A DNA stretch of 24,280 nt, from positions 1 through 24,280 of the IMG/VR virus record IMGVR_UViG_3300027580_000022; one strand, given 5' to 3'. The translations under genes were made by a program, and so were the position numbers. Source of the stretch: a virus. Position 1 is the stretch's first letter; each line of letters begins with the position of its first letter. Under the pieces are notes generated by a model. It was not told the DNA's origin. It did no database searches and saw only the letters and a list, made by a program, of their open reading frames with translations. Positions 7,667 to 14,277 of the stretch are shown one piece after another.

Positions 7667-8216
7667 CTAATAGCTCTTCTAGCTGATCTTTTGCCTTATC
7701 ATAGTCAACGCTATTTTCTTCCTGTTTCTGCTGCTGTGACTGACTAAGGTTGATTTCCTGTTTCTTCTCGCCCTTCCATTCATCGCTTAGGTTTGTCAAC
7801 ATAAATCTAAGAGCGGGCCAATATGGTTTCTCACCGTATTCCCCCAGTGCCGACTTGCGTGCTGCCTCCTCATACTCCTGTTTCCTTATATCTCTTGCAC
7901 GTTCAAATCTAGCGGCAAAGTCTTCGTCATAAGATGAGTGTTCTGGGTCAGCATGGTTGTAAACAGTTGGTTTTGAAATACCTGCAATTGCAGCGGCTAC
8001 CTCTATAGAAAGAGCCTTTCCCTCTGTTAATGCCCGAAGGAATACTTCCTTTTTCTCTTTGGTAAATTTAGTTTGCTTCTGAGCACTATTTTTCTGGTGA
8101 ATGTGACAGTATTTGCTGTTGTCCATCCTGCCTTTTTTACAACGCTCTCCGTCGGCAGTCTGGGCTACACAGCGTTCCTCGTCTGGCGGTGGATCTTTAG
8201 GGAAAGGATAAGTCAC
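7650..8216 (-). CDS. terS: Terminase small subunit with N-terminal zinc-finger-like extension
   Basis: This 188-residue protein should recognise phage DNA and load the large subunit. An N-terminal C-x9-C-x10-C-x2-H cluster (Cys16, Cys26, Cys37, His40) resembles a small metal-binding knuckle. It is followed by an HTH segment (about residues 68-92, VAAAIAGISKPTVYNH) and a helical section ending in a Gln-rich linker and an acidic C-terminus, as usual for proteins that contact TerL. The start is a GTG at 8216 with AAGGTGG seven bases upstream. It is the first gene of the late module, after the terminator at 8298-8327. Identification rests on the HTH, size and position next to terL. Confidence 0.82.
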   Translation of the reverse strand: MTYPFPKDPPPDEERCVAQTADGERCKKGRMDNSKYCHIHQKNSAQKQTKFTKEKKEVFLRALTEGKALSIEVAAAIAGISKPTVYNHADPEHSSYDEDFAARFERARDIRKQEYEEAARKSALGEYGEKPYWPALRFMLTNLSDEWKGEKKQEINLSQSQQQKQEENSVDYDKAKDQLEELLDDRDN

Positions 8217-8297
8217 GTTTAACCACCTTGAAAGCTGATTATTTATATATTATAGTGTATAAGGGATAATGTATGCTTTATTTTACACATTATTTTT
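8217..8297 (-). promoter_or_regulatory. AT-rich leader upstream of terS, probable late promoter region
   Basis: This gap between the hairpin terminator and terS is very AT-rich. On the minus strand it has a TATAAT (8249-8254) about 33 bases before the GTG start, but no TTGACA-like hexamer at the right distance. That would fit a promoter read with help from the phage sigma factor, though this is inference. On the plus strand TTGAAA (8228-8233), 17 bases and TATAGT (8251-8256) form an opposing sigma-A-like promoter. Confidence 0.45.
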
Positions 8298-8327
8298 ATA
8301 AAATAGCTACCAACACCTTGTTGATAG
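8298..8327 (-). terminator. Probable intrinsic terminator ending the early/middle transcript
   Basis: CTACCAACA (8307-8315) and TGTTGATAG (8319-8327) form a nine-pair stem, with one G-U pair in the minus-strand RNA, around a three-base loop. On the minus strand it is followed by CTATTTTAT, a modest U-run. It lies just past the stop of the gene at 8345 and before terS, so it separates the replication/regulation genes from the packaging and virion genes. Confidence 0.65.
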
Positions 8328-8344
8328 CAAAGAACAGTAAAAGT

Positions 8345-8575
8345 CTAACCTTTAATGTCTCCGTAGGTAGACCCTTGAAAGTCTATCTTGTCGGGATTGG
8401 GATCGTATTTGTTTTTTCTATTAGCCTTATGCTCTTTGTGCCACTTGTACCTAGCGCTTTTTTCGTTGTGTATTTTTCCACTTTCGTCTTTAAGTTCGTC
8501 GTAAAGGTATTGCTCCCCACCCTTACTTTTCCCACCAAATAGATTTTGAGTGATCCAACCCCAATCTTGGTCCAC
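8345..8575 (-). CDS. Hypothetical hydrophilic protein, 76 aa
   Basis: A GTG start at 8575 follows GGAGG nine bases upstream. The product is strongly hydrophilic, with many Lys, Asp and Asn and aromatic residues (WGW near the N-terminus, an ARYKWHKEHKANRKNKY segment mid-protein). No family recognised. It is the last gene before the terminator at 8298-8327. A hydrophobic frame on the opposite strand (8273-8542) is most likely its mirror image. Confidence 0.6.
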   Translation of the reverse strand: MDQDWGWITQNLFGGKSKGGEQYLYDELKDESGKIHNEKSARYKWHKEHKANRKNKYDPNPDKIDFQGSTYGDIKG

Positions 8576-8623
8576 TATATAAAACCTCCACGGGTATATA
8601 TTTTATTTTCTTTTCTCGTCTTA

Positions 8624-9130
8624 TTATACGGAGTTAGAGGCATTTTTACTAGTTTGGTCTTTTATTTCGTCCAATATCTGTGATACCCTTTGTTGGCTTA
8701 TTTCAAGTTTGTCACCTATCTTCTCTTGTGAGTACCCCCCTGAATATAGTTCAATGATCTCCTGTTCTCTCTCACTCAACTCTTCAAACCCCTTTAGACT
8801 CACTGCTGACCTTTCGGGGGAGTCGTTATATACCTCTTGCTCATACTTCCATTCAGACTGCTTAGTTTTTATTTGCTCCCCCAACGTTTTTAAGATATAT
8901 TTTTCTACCCAATAATAAGCGTAGGTCGAATATTCTATCTCTCTTCCGTCATCGTATCTCTCAGCAGCCTCTATTAATCCTACCCACCCCTCTTGGATTA
9001 AATCAGTATAGGTCAGTCCTGGACAGTCTTCCAGGGTATCATAGTGCTTGTTTGCTATGTGCTTGATAAACCTATCAGGGGTACCATCCAATTCTTTATA
9101 TATGAACTCGTTCCGTTTTTCTGTGTCCAT
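8624..9130 (-). CDS. Sigma-70-family RNA polymerase sigma factor, phage type
   Basis: This 168-residue protein should join host RNA polymerase and redirect it to phage promoters. Region 2 is clear at residues 41-84 (TDLIQEGWVGLIEAAERYD, then STYAYYWVEKYI for -10 recognition). Region 4 covers 117-156, with LSEREQEIIELY and the HTH GYSQEKIGDKLEISQQRVSQIL that would read a -35 element. Regions 1 and 3 are absent or very short, as in small phage and ECF-like sigma factors. Its start overlaps the upstream stop by one base (TAATG). It lies one gene before the terminator and the late module, which makes late-gene activation its likely job. Confidence 0.88.
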   Translation of the reverse strand: MDTEKRNEFIYKELDGTPDRFIKHIANKHYDTLEDCPGLTYTDLIQEGWVGLIEAAERYDDGREIEYSTYAYYWVEKYILKTLGEQIKTKQSEWKYEQEVYNDSPERSAVSLKGFEELSEREQEIIELYSGGYSQEKIGDKLEISQQRVSQILDEIKDQTSKNASNSV

Positions 9131-9411
9131 TATATCAACATACTCGAAAGGTTCCCCGTTTTCTTAGGTTCATCTTTTATAGAGATTGTTATTGAGTCTA
9201 GAGGTATGTCGGCCTCTATCGCATATATGCCCTTGTCCCACCTATAAATGTCTGTCACTTCTATATCTTCATTCTCTGAGTTCATTACTGTTCTAATATG
9301 GCTACCGATCCTGCTATAGAAGTGTACTACCTGTTCCTCTTTGTCCACCTGCATAGTCGTCTCTTTCTCAAACTGTTCTAATAGTTGGTGCTCTCTTACT
9401 TTATCACTCAT
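9130..9411 (-). CDS. Hypothetical protein, 93 aa
   Basis: I choose the ATG at 9411 (residues MSDKVREHQL), which overlaps the stop of the tiny membrane-protein gene by eight bases; a longer frame reaches an ATG at 9432 without a better ribosome site. The N-terminal half (about residues 10-40, LEQFEKETTMQVDKEEQVVH) has a mixed helix and strand pattern seen in small uncharacterised phage proteins, and the rest is acidic. No function can be assigned. It is coupled directly to the sigma factor gene (TAATG). Confidence 0.7.
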   Translation of the reverse strand: MSDKVREHQLLEQFEKETTMQVDKEEQVVHFYSRIGSHIRTVMNSENEDIEVTDIYRWDKGIYAIEADIPLDSITISIKDEPKKTGNLSSMLI

Positions 9412-9562
9412 ATTTATCAGCCCCCAAGCCATAAGTAACGAACATTACCACTACCAGCATCCAGTAGGTAGTTTGCCAGGTTAGTGGGTTCCACACGCCA
9501 AATGATTTTAGTGTTGCCATTATTAGGTTGAAAAAGAACGCTAGTGATAAAATTGCTTCCAT
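9404..9562 (-). CDS. Tiny membrane protein, 52 aa
   Basis: An ATG at 9562 has an excellent GGGGAGGT site six bases upstream and runs 52 codons to TGA at 9404. Two hydrophobic segments are visible, at about residues 3-19 and 32-47 (WMLVVVMFVTYGLG), with a short WNPLTW turn between, so it should span the membrane twice. No family recognised. It overlaps the next gene by eight bases. Its location among early or middle genes argues against a classical holin, but a membrane role during infection is likely. Confidence 0.72.
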   Translation of the reverse strand: MEAILSLAFFFNLIMATLKSFGVWNPLTWQTTYWMLVVVMFVTYGLGADKYE

Positions 9563-9565
9563 ATA

Positions 9566-10072
9566 TTACCTCCCCTCATCTTCTTTTAATCTTTCTTTTA
9601 CATTCTCGTATATTTCATCTTGATTTATATCGACATCGAATAAATCAAATAGGTCTTTACAAAGCGCATAAGACATTGCCGCCGCTTCCTTTAATTTCTT
9701 TTCATCAACCTTCTTTTCAGGTTTGATCTCTGCCCCATCAAATCGCTCCAAATGACCAGATTTTTTGCTGAGAAATATTTTTCCACTGTCTTTTTTAATC
9801 GCCCACTCATTGCTTTGTTTGTCATACACTAGCTTTGGCAATTTAGCCTCCTCTTTTGACCTAGGCTTCTCAGACTTTTTGTAACTCTCAATAAATTCTT
9901 TTACCACTTGAAAAAACTCCTCTTTGCATTCAGAGCACAGAGAAATATCGTAATGGTTTTTGGTGTCGTACTCCCAATCGTCAGACACCATTGAATCTAC
10001 CCCTGGATAGTACAAGAAAGGCTCGTAAGCCAGCTTGCCGTCATACTCACGTCTACATCTCCTACACTTCAT
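9566..10072 (-). CDS. Hypothetical protein with zinc knuckle, 168 aa
   Basis: The N-terminus carries CRRC (residues 3-6) and a second CSEC near residue 47, the layout of a treble-clef or zinc-ribbon. The middle is Lys/Glu-rich and probably a linker (residues 65-85), followed by a strand-rich DSGKIFLSKKSGHLERFD section and an acidic helical C-terminus. A GGGAGGG site precedes the ATG at 10072. No family recognised. It overlaps the gene at 10062 by 11 bases and stops three bases before the membrane-protein start. Confidence 0.75.
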   Translation of the reverse strand: MKCRRCRREYDGKLAYEPFLYYPGVDSMVSDDWEYDTKNHYDISLCSECKEEFFQVVKEFIESYKKSEKPRSKEEAKLPKLVYDKQSNEWAIKKDSGKIFLSKKSGHLERFDGAEIKPEKKVDEKKLKEAAAMSYALCKDLFDLFDVDINQDEIYENVKERLKEDEGR

Positions 10073-10289
10073 TTTGGTCCCTCCCTTCCCCCAAATCCCT
10101 CTTCTCCCACTCTACCCCTTCCATCATACTCTTATATCCATGATTCCAAGCTATCTCCATAGCCCTATCTAGGGCATCAATCCACTTGCCCAGATTTTCC
10201 CCCGTCAGCTCCGTTTCGAAGTCATCATAGACAAAGACAACTTTGCTGGGGTCTTCGCTTGGCATTTCTCTGTGCTTAATCTTCTCCAT
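10062..10289 (-). CDS. Hypothetical acidic protein, 75 aa
   Basis: An ATG at 10289 has GGAGGTG upstream, lying inside the last codons of dnaB. The product is acidic with a strand-rich start (VVFVYDDFETELTGENLGKW) and a helical second half. No family recognised. It directly follows the helicase gene with a gap of two bases, so it is co-transcribed with dnaB. Confidence 0.7.
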   Translation of the reverse strand: MEKIKHREMPSEDPSKVVFVYDDFETELTGENLGKWIDALDRAMEIAWNHGYKSMMEGVEWEKRDLGEGRDQNEV

Positions 10290-10291
10290 AA

Positions 10292-11614
10292 CTACACACC
10301 TCCAGGTGCTCTCTCGTAAAAGCTTGCATACTTCTTATGAAAAGCGAGGTTAACAGTTCCTGTCGGTCCATTCCTCTGTTTCGCAATTATCACTTCTGTT
10401 TCATCTACCTCGCTAATTTCGTCCTCATAGTAGTTCTCTCTATATACAAATATCACAACGTTACTATCCTGCTCTATAGCTCCAGACTCTCGCAAGTCTG
10501 CCAACTTAGGTCGCTTGTCCTTCCTGTACTCCACCTCTCTGTTAAGTTGTGCTACTGCAATTATAGGGATTTCTAGCTCTAATGCAAGGGCTTTTAGGGA
10601 TCTTGTCATTTTAGCTACCTCTTGCTCCCTATTATTTTCCTGCCCGCTTCCCTGCATCAACTGGAGGTAGTCCACTATAATTAAATCAATGTCCTCCTTC
10701 GCCTTCATACGCCTAGCCTCTGCCTTAACGTCTATAACTGGCATGTGTGGTGTGTCCTCTATAGCAAGTGTCTTATTGTTGAACTTGTTGGCAGATTGTG
10801 CTAGTTTACCAAAGTCCTGTTTGCTCAACCTACCGTCCTCTGCCCTTTGTAAGTTTACCCTAGCATCCCCACATAAAATTCTGTTCATTATTGAGTCCTG
10901 GGGCATCTCTAAAGAAAATATACCAACATTGTAATCCTGCAACGCTGCTTTTCTGGCTATGGCGAGGGCCAAGCCAGTCTTACCCATGCCTGGTCGCCCC
11001 GCCATAGTGTAAAGCTTAGTTTTCTTTAGCCCTGATAGCTTGTGGTCTAAGTCGCTAAATCCAGTTTCTATACCATCTACCACCTCTTGATCAGAATGAT
11101 GGAGTTCTTCTAGGTGATCCACGTGAGCACTTAGTAGGTCAGACATTAAGGAATATCCAGTATCACCTCCACGCTGTGATATTTCAAAGACCTTGTTTTC
11201 GGCCTTGTCCAAAACTTCGTTTATATCGAGGTCTTCCTTGCGACCTAGCTCGGATATCTCTTTCCCGCTCTTGATAATCCTTCTTAGCGTTGCTTTTTCT
11301 TTTACAATATTTACATAGTGACTGATATTGGCAGTAGTTATTACTTTATTCTGTAGATCAGCCAGGTAGTCTAAGCCGTTGGCCTTATTGAGTTTTGCAT
11401 TTGCCTCTAGATGGTCTTTGATGGTTACTAGGTCTGTTGGTTTGTTTTGGTCGTATAAGTCAAGTATAGCTCTATATATTGTCCTATGCTCCTGCCAATA
11501 GAACTCATCGGGCTTGACCCGTCCTATTATGTCTGTGGAGACATCTTCGTTCTCCCCCAGTAACGTACCCAATATGATCTGTTCTGCCTCTCTGGCTTTA
11601 GGTATCTTTGTCAT
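10292..11614 (-). CDS. dnaB: Replicative DNA helicase, DnaB family
   Basis: This 440-residue protein is a full-length DnaB-type hexameric helicase that unwinds DNA ahead of the replication fork. Residues 1-110 are the N-terminal helical domain. The RecA-like motor shows Walker A AGRPGMGKT (205-213), SLEMP (234-238), Walker B LIIVDYLQL (311-319), AQLNRE (355-360) and the KQRNGPTG loop (412-419) with the arginine finger. The start overlaps the YopX-like gene by 17 bases and has only a weak ribosome site, suggesting coupling. No primase or loader gene is recognisable in the window. It anchors the middle part of the leftward transcript as a replication region. Confidence 0.96.
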   Translation of the reverse strand: MTKIPKAREAEQIILGTLLGENEDVSTDIIGRVKPDEFYWQEHRTIYRAILDLYDQNKPTDLVTIKDHLEANAKLNKANGLDYLADLQNKVITTANISHYVNIVKEKATLRRIIKSGKEISELGRKEDLDINEVLDKAENKVFEISQRGGDTGYSLMSDLLSAHVDHLEELHHSDQEVVDGIETGFSDLDHKLSGLKKTKLYTMAGRPGMGKTGLALAIARKAALQDYNVGIFSLEMPQDSIMNRILCGDARVNLQRAEDGRLSKQDFGKLAQSANKFNNKTLAIEDTPHMPVIDVKAEARRMKAKEDIDLIIVDYLQLMQGSGQENNREQEVAKMTRSLKALALELEIPIIAVAQLNREVEYRKDKRPKLADLRESGAIEQDSNVVIFVYRENYYEDEISEVDETEVIIAKQRNGPTGTVNLAFHKKYASFYERAPGGV

Positions 11615-11969
11615 TTCTCAGCTCTGGGTTTTCTAACTTATTGCCGACTACTTCAATTTGATCCATGTCTCGGTTAGCCAATAGCTTCACGGCTCCACCA
11701 TAATTAACCCAAAACGCCCCTCTCTGAAAATAGACTTCTGAACTGTTTTCTGATATTGCCACATAACTATCTTCTACTATATCACCTTCGTAAACTTCCC
11801 TACCGTTTTTGTCGGTTAAGCCTGTATATTGCATGAGATGAGCCGTATCGTTGCCATCTCTAGCAAGAAAAGTACCAAATGCCTTCTTAACGTGCCTATT
11901 CCACTTTGCCATAAAACATCCTTCGTCATCATTGCATATCCAAGCCCGAAACTTAATCTCCCTGTTCAT
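11598..11969 (-). CDS. YopX-family protein
   Basis: This 123-residue protein matches the YopX family (PF09643) of Bacillota phages. It opens with REIKFRAW, has MQYTGLTDKNGREVYEGDIV near residues 67-86, and ends with VVGNKLENPEL. Length is normal. The biochemical role of YopX is not known. GAGGTG lies just before the ATG, and the gene follows the 57-residue gene with a gap of two bases. Confidence 0.92.
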   Translation of the reverse strand: MNREIKFRAWICNDDEGCFMAKWNRHVKKAFGTFLARDGNDTAHLMQYTGLTDKNGREVYEGDIVEDSYVAISENSSEVYFQRGAFWVNYGGAVKLLANRDMDQIEVVGNKLENPELRNDKDT

Positions 11970-11971
11970 AG

Positions 11972-12145
11972 CTACACCTCATGATCGTATTCGAGCGACA
12001 GGGCTATCATATCTGCGAGATCATAGATATCATCTAAAGTAAGTTCACGCTCTCCTAGCAAAGATATGATCTCCTTGTTAGTCAGATTTGCATCAGCCAA
12101 GTCCCAGACTTCATCCCACTCGTTCTCTGTGTTATTAATTTTCAT
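11972..12145 (-). CDS. Small acidic helical protein, 57 aa
   Basis: An ATG at 12145 preceded by GGGAGGT at six bases runs 57 codons to TAG at 11972. The product is strongly acidic and helical (LADANLTNKEIISLLGEREL). It could be an inhibitor or a protein-protein adaptor, but no family is recognised. Its start overlaps the upstream zinc-ribbon gene by 11 bases. Confidence 0.68.
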   Translation of the reverse strand: MKINNTENEWDEVWDLADANLTNKEIISLLGERELTLDDIYDLADMIALSLEYDHEV

Positions 12146-12281
12146 CTTTCAACCTCCCTGCTAATTTTTCACCACATTTAGGGCACTCAGTCGGCACGAA
12201 CTTGTCATGCTTCTGCTTTTTAACTACACCATATTCGACATGATAACTCCACTCGCATTTAGGGCACTCAATCTCTTTCAT
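12135..12281 (-). CDS. Zinc-ribbon protein, 48 aa
   Basis: A 48-codon frame from ATG at 12281 contains two CPKC knuckles (residues 6-9 and 33-36), which together make a single zinc-ribbon. A GGAGATGG sequence lies upstream. The remainder is short and basic. Such mini zinc-ribbons are often nucleic acid or RNA polymerase binding, but that is family-level knowledge and not shown here. Confidence 0.68.
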   Translation of the reverse strand: MKEIECPKCEWSYHVEYGVVKKQKHDKFVPTECPKCGEKLAGRLKDEN

Positions 12282-12304
12282 TCTATACCATCTCCCATTT
12301 TAGT

Positions 12305-12335
12305 GACTGGCGAGACAACCGCTAACCCGCCAGTC
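12305..12335. repeat. Inverted repeat upstream of zinc-ribbon gene
   Basis: GACTGGCG (12305-12312) and CGCCAGTC (12328-12335) form a perfect eight-base inverted repeat around 15 bases. No T-run follows on either strand. It lies in a 72-base gap between the HTH gene and the zinc-ribbon gene. It could be an operator or an mRNA hairpin. A weaker AGGTG/CACCT pair follows at 12341-12359. Confidence 0.5.
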
Positions 12336-12353
12336 TATCGAGGTGGGCCTTAC

Positions 12354-12677
12354 TCACCTGGTCTTATAGTTTTTGCGATTGTATTTTTTAACCACTCTAA
12401 CATAGTATTCTGAGTTACCTATTTCTTTAGCCTGCATGCTACTTAGTTTCGTATTTGGCCTCTCCATTATCCATTCTAAATGTTCCTTATAATTTGGGTC
12501 ATCATATTCTTCAACTTTATAACCAGCCTTGCAAACATCTAACCCCAGCTCTTTTACCTTACTTCTTACCGCCCTTTTGCTTACACCGATATCTTCGGAT
12601 ATTTTTAAAAGGGACTTTCTGGGGTAATTATCCTTTATGTATTTAACCTTCTCTTCTTCTTTTATTCTTGTGGGCAC
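12354..12677 (-). CDS. HTH DNA-binding protein, 107 aa
   Basis: Residues 22-45 (SLLKISEDIGVSKRAVRSKVKELGL) form a good helix-turn-helix of the type found in phage regulators and HNH-associated repeats. The rest, about residues 55-107, is basic and helical (EHLEWIMERPNTKLSS), and may be a second DNA-binding unit. The start is a GTG at 12677, inside the upstream gene, with only a weak ribosome site, so the exact N-terminus is uncertain. A transcriptional regulator role is an inference from the HTH; a candidate ligand is the palindrome family seen at 12994, 17909 and 22468. Confidence 0.72.
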   Translation of the reverse strand: MPTRIKEEEKVKYIKDNYPRKSLLKISEDIGVSKRAVRSKVKELGLDVCKAGYKVEEYDDPNYKEHLEWIMERPNTKLSSMQAKEIGNSEYYVRVVKKYNRKNYKTR

Positions 12678-12789
12678 CTGGTATCAGCTTCTTTATATTT
12701 TCACTATCACATTGCGGGCACTTGTGCTCCTCGTGCCCTTCTCTAGTGAACACTTCGTCACAATCGTTACACTTCCATTTGAGATACAT
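12643..12789 (-). CDS. Zinc-ribbon protein, 48 aa
   Basis: A 48-codon frame from ATG at 12789 has CNDC (residues 7-10) and CPQC (24-27), plus several His residues between them, giving a zinc-ribbon followed by a basic tail (HKNKRRREG). This resembles the small regulatory FmdB-like ribbons. It overlaps the start of the HTH gene by 35 bases and begins directly after the stop of the gene at 12791. The ribosome site is weak, so moderate confidence. Confidence 0.6.
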   Translation of the reverse strand: MYLKWKCNDCDEVFTREGHEEHKCPQCDSENIKKLIPGAHKNKRRREG

Positions 12790-12790
12790 A

Positions 12791-12976
12791 TTAATTAACT
12801 GCGTTCTCGTAAGCTTCTACTGGAGTTTCACCGTGACCATGCCAATCCTCTATATCTTCGGGGCTACTACTAAACACTTCTAGCAAATATAAGGTCCATC
12901 GGTCATCTGATCCATCCCAACAGAGGTCAGCCGAATTATATTTTTTCATTTCCTCTATTACATCAAGAGCTTCCAT
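12791..12976 (-). CDS. Hypothetical protein, 61 aa
   Basis: The ATG at 12976 follows AGGAGGTG at the ideal distance. The product is acidic with four Trp residues and a GETPVEAYENA C-terminus, resembling small phage proteins with a YEN/AVE-type ending. No function recognised. An imperfect copy of the palindrome, GCACATGTGT, lies at 12994-13003, just upstream of the ribosome site. Confidence 0.78.
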   Translation of the reverse strand: MEALDVIEEMKKYNSADLCWDGSDDRWTLYLLEVFSSSPEDIEDWHGHGETPVEAYENAVN

Positions 12977-12993
12977 CTTTTACACCTCCTACA

Positions 12994-13003
12994 GCACATG
13001 TGT
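12994..13003. promoter_or_regulatory. Partial copy of the CACATGTG palindrome
   Basis: GCACATGTGT matches the core of ACTGCACATGTGCAGT seen complete at 17909 and 22468. It lies 18 bases upstream of the start at 12976, partly where an operator or leader element would be. No clear -35/-10 pair is seen here. Confidence 0.4.
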
Positions 13004-13036
13004 CGTTCGTTCTTACAGAGCAATACAAGTGTACCG

Positions 13037-13306
13037 TTAAAGTTGTTCGTAACTACCAAATTTCTTCAAAAACACCTTAATCCTATCTAGCGAATGTTCA
13101 TGTGTGGGCACTGCTGCCATAGCCTGTTCTCTATCCCCACCAGTAACCCAGCCTTCACCCGTTGTGATGCCAGTATCTCTGTCCAGGATTACGTACTTGT
13201 AAAGTTTCATGTTGTCGTCACCTCCTTGATGGAATATCGGCTCACCTTTGTATTTTATACTACCACTTATGCCATTCACGACTTTTACCTTTTTATCTTC
13301 ACCCAT
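13037..13306 (-). CDS. Hypothetical protein with two possible starts, 89 or 57 aa
   Basis: Two in-frame ATGs both have strong ribosome sites: 13306 (AGAGGTGATATAG before it) giving 89 residues, and 13210 (AAGGAGGTGA before it) giving 57. The promoter at 13326-13354 is placed for the longer form. The shared C-terminal part (MKLYKYVILDRDTGITTGEG and on) looks like a small alpha/beta domain; the extra 32 residues are basic. No family recognised. Confidence 0.72.
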   Translation of the reverse strand: MGEDKKVKVVNGISGSIKYKGEPIFHQGGDDNMKLYKYVILDRDTGITTGEGWVTGGDREQAMAAVPTHEHSLDRIKVFLKKFGSYEQL

Positions 13307-13325
13307 CTATATCACCTCTAACCCT

Positions 13326-13354
13326 ATTATAGCAAACGTGTCCTATGAAGTCAA
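13326..13354 (-). promoter_or_regulatory. Sigma-A-type promoter (minus strand)
   Basis: On the minus strand TTGACT (13349-13354), a 17-base spacer and TATAAT (13326-13331) form a near-consensus promoter. Transcription would start near 13319, a few bases before the ribosome site of the gene starting at 13306. It overlaps the end of the 37-residue gene. Confidence 0.82.
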
Positions 13355-13464
13355 CCCCTACTCCACTCCTTTATCAACTCTTCCCGTACCTCACCTTCAT
13401 CTTTCCCCATTACCCTAGCTGTATATTCTACGTATCTGTCAATTATGCTAGTTATTTTACTCAT
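13351..13464 (-). CDS. Very small helical protein, 37 aa
   Basis: An ATG at 13464 lies one base after the stop of the glycosylase gene, with GGGAG ten bases upstream, and runs 37 codons to TGA at 13351. The product is charged and helical (SIIDRYVEYTARVMGKDEGE). No family recognised. The close spacing supports it, but its size and the overlap with a promoter keep confidence moderate. Confidence 0.5.
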   Translation of the reverse strand: MSKITSIIDRYVEYTARVMGKDEGEVREELIKEWSRG

Positions 13465-13465
13465 A

Positions 13466-13942
13466 TTAACCACGCTCCCATTCGGCTTTTGGTCCATTTA
13501 CCATATAGAAAAGAGGGTGTAGGTCTAGGAAGCGACCGTCACCACTATCAATTAGGTCAACCTTCTCAATTGAATCTCGTTCTTCCAACTTTTCAGCTAG
13601 GTGAATGTACTCAAAGTCTAATTGGCCATTAGTTACGGGGACTGAGTGCTCCCACAAATCCTCTGTAGTCTTTGTGTCAAATGCCCTCTCGTTAAAATCG
13701 TACCCCCTCTCCAGCGACTCCTCGTAAACTACTTGCAAGTAATAGTCTATCTTTGCTTGTCTCACCTGGTCAGGGAAATAAGCATCACTGGACACATATT
13801 TGAACCTGTCCAGCTGCGGATGATTATAATACCCATGTTTCTCACCACGCTGCAACGCATTACGTGCCATAATTGCCTCACGCCACAAACCACATAAACC
13901 CTGGCGATCTAAGTATTTCGGGTGGAGTGACCACAATCTCAT
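13466..13942 (-). CDS. Pyrimidine dimer DNA glycosylase (T4 endonuclease V-related)
   Basis: This 158-residue protein opens with MRLWSLHPKYLDRQGLCGLW and continues with a NHPQLDRFK segment, the hallmark of the pyrimidine dimer DNA glycosylase family (PF03013). After removal of Met the new N-terminal residue would supply the catalytic amine, and Glu22 fits the catalytic Glu of T4 endonuclease V. It would cut UV-damaged DNA at cyclobutane dimers. I choose the ATG at 13942 because GGGAGGTG precedes it and because family members begin exactly at MRLW; the frame extends upstream to 13957. Its start overlaps the upstream gene by four bases. Confidence 0.87.
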   Translation of the reverse strand: MRLWSLHPKYLDRQGLCGLWREAIMARNALQRGEKHGYYNHPQLDRFKYVSSDAYFPDQVRQAKIDYYLQVVYEESLERGYDFNERAFDTKTTEDLWEHSVPVTNGQLDFEYIHLAEKLEERDSIEKVDLIDSGDGRFLDLHPLFYMVNGPKAEWERG

Positions 13943-14277
13943 TCTCTCACCTCCCAACCTGAACCGTCTTCGTTTAAACTCTCCCTGTTAAGGTTTGCCC
14001 ACCCTTCTGGGTACCCATCCTTTTTAGGCCACCCCAAACGAAAAGCCTCCACTGAATCAGGGTATTCGGCTCCAAACTCGTCCCTGAGTGCCACCATTAA
14101 ACAGTTTCCACAATTGCATACACCTTCCTTGCTACGCCTCTGAGCCTCTTCATCTAACCACTCGGCATACTGGGGAAACATCGCTTTAAGGGTTGTCAAG
14201 TCTAAGATAGGCTTTGTAGGCGCTACTTCTTCATTGAACTGTTCTTGTCTTAGCTGCTCATTTGTTTTCTCTGTCAT
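13939..14277 (-). CDS. Hypothetical protein with CNCGNC motif, 112 aa
   Basis: Residues 53-58 carry CNCGNC, a dense Cys group that may bind metal, with a helical region before it (LTTLKAMFPQYAEWLDEEAQRR) and a Trp-containing loop after it (RLGWPKKDGYPEGWANL). No family recognised. The start overlaps the upstream stop by four bases (14274-14277) and its end overlaps the glycosylase start. Confidence 0.72.
   Translation of the reverse strand: MTEKTNEQLRQEQFNEEVAPTKPILDLTTLKAMFPQYAEWLDEEAQRRSKEGVCNCGNCLMVALRDEFGAEYPDSVEAFRLGWPKKDGYPEGWANLNRESLNEDGSGWEVRE

Noticed and set aside
8273-8542. 89-codon hydrophobic plus-strand protein
   Set aside because: Most likely the mirror of the hydrophilic gene at 8345-8575; only the opposing promoter is kept, as a finding.
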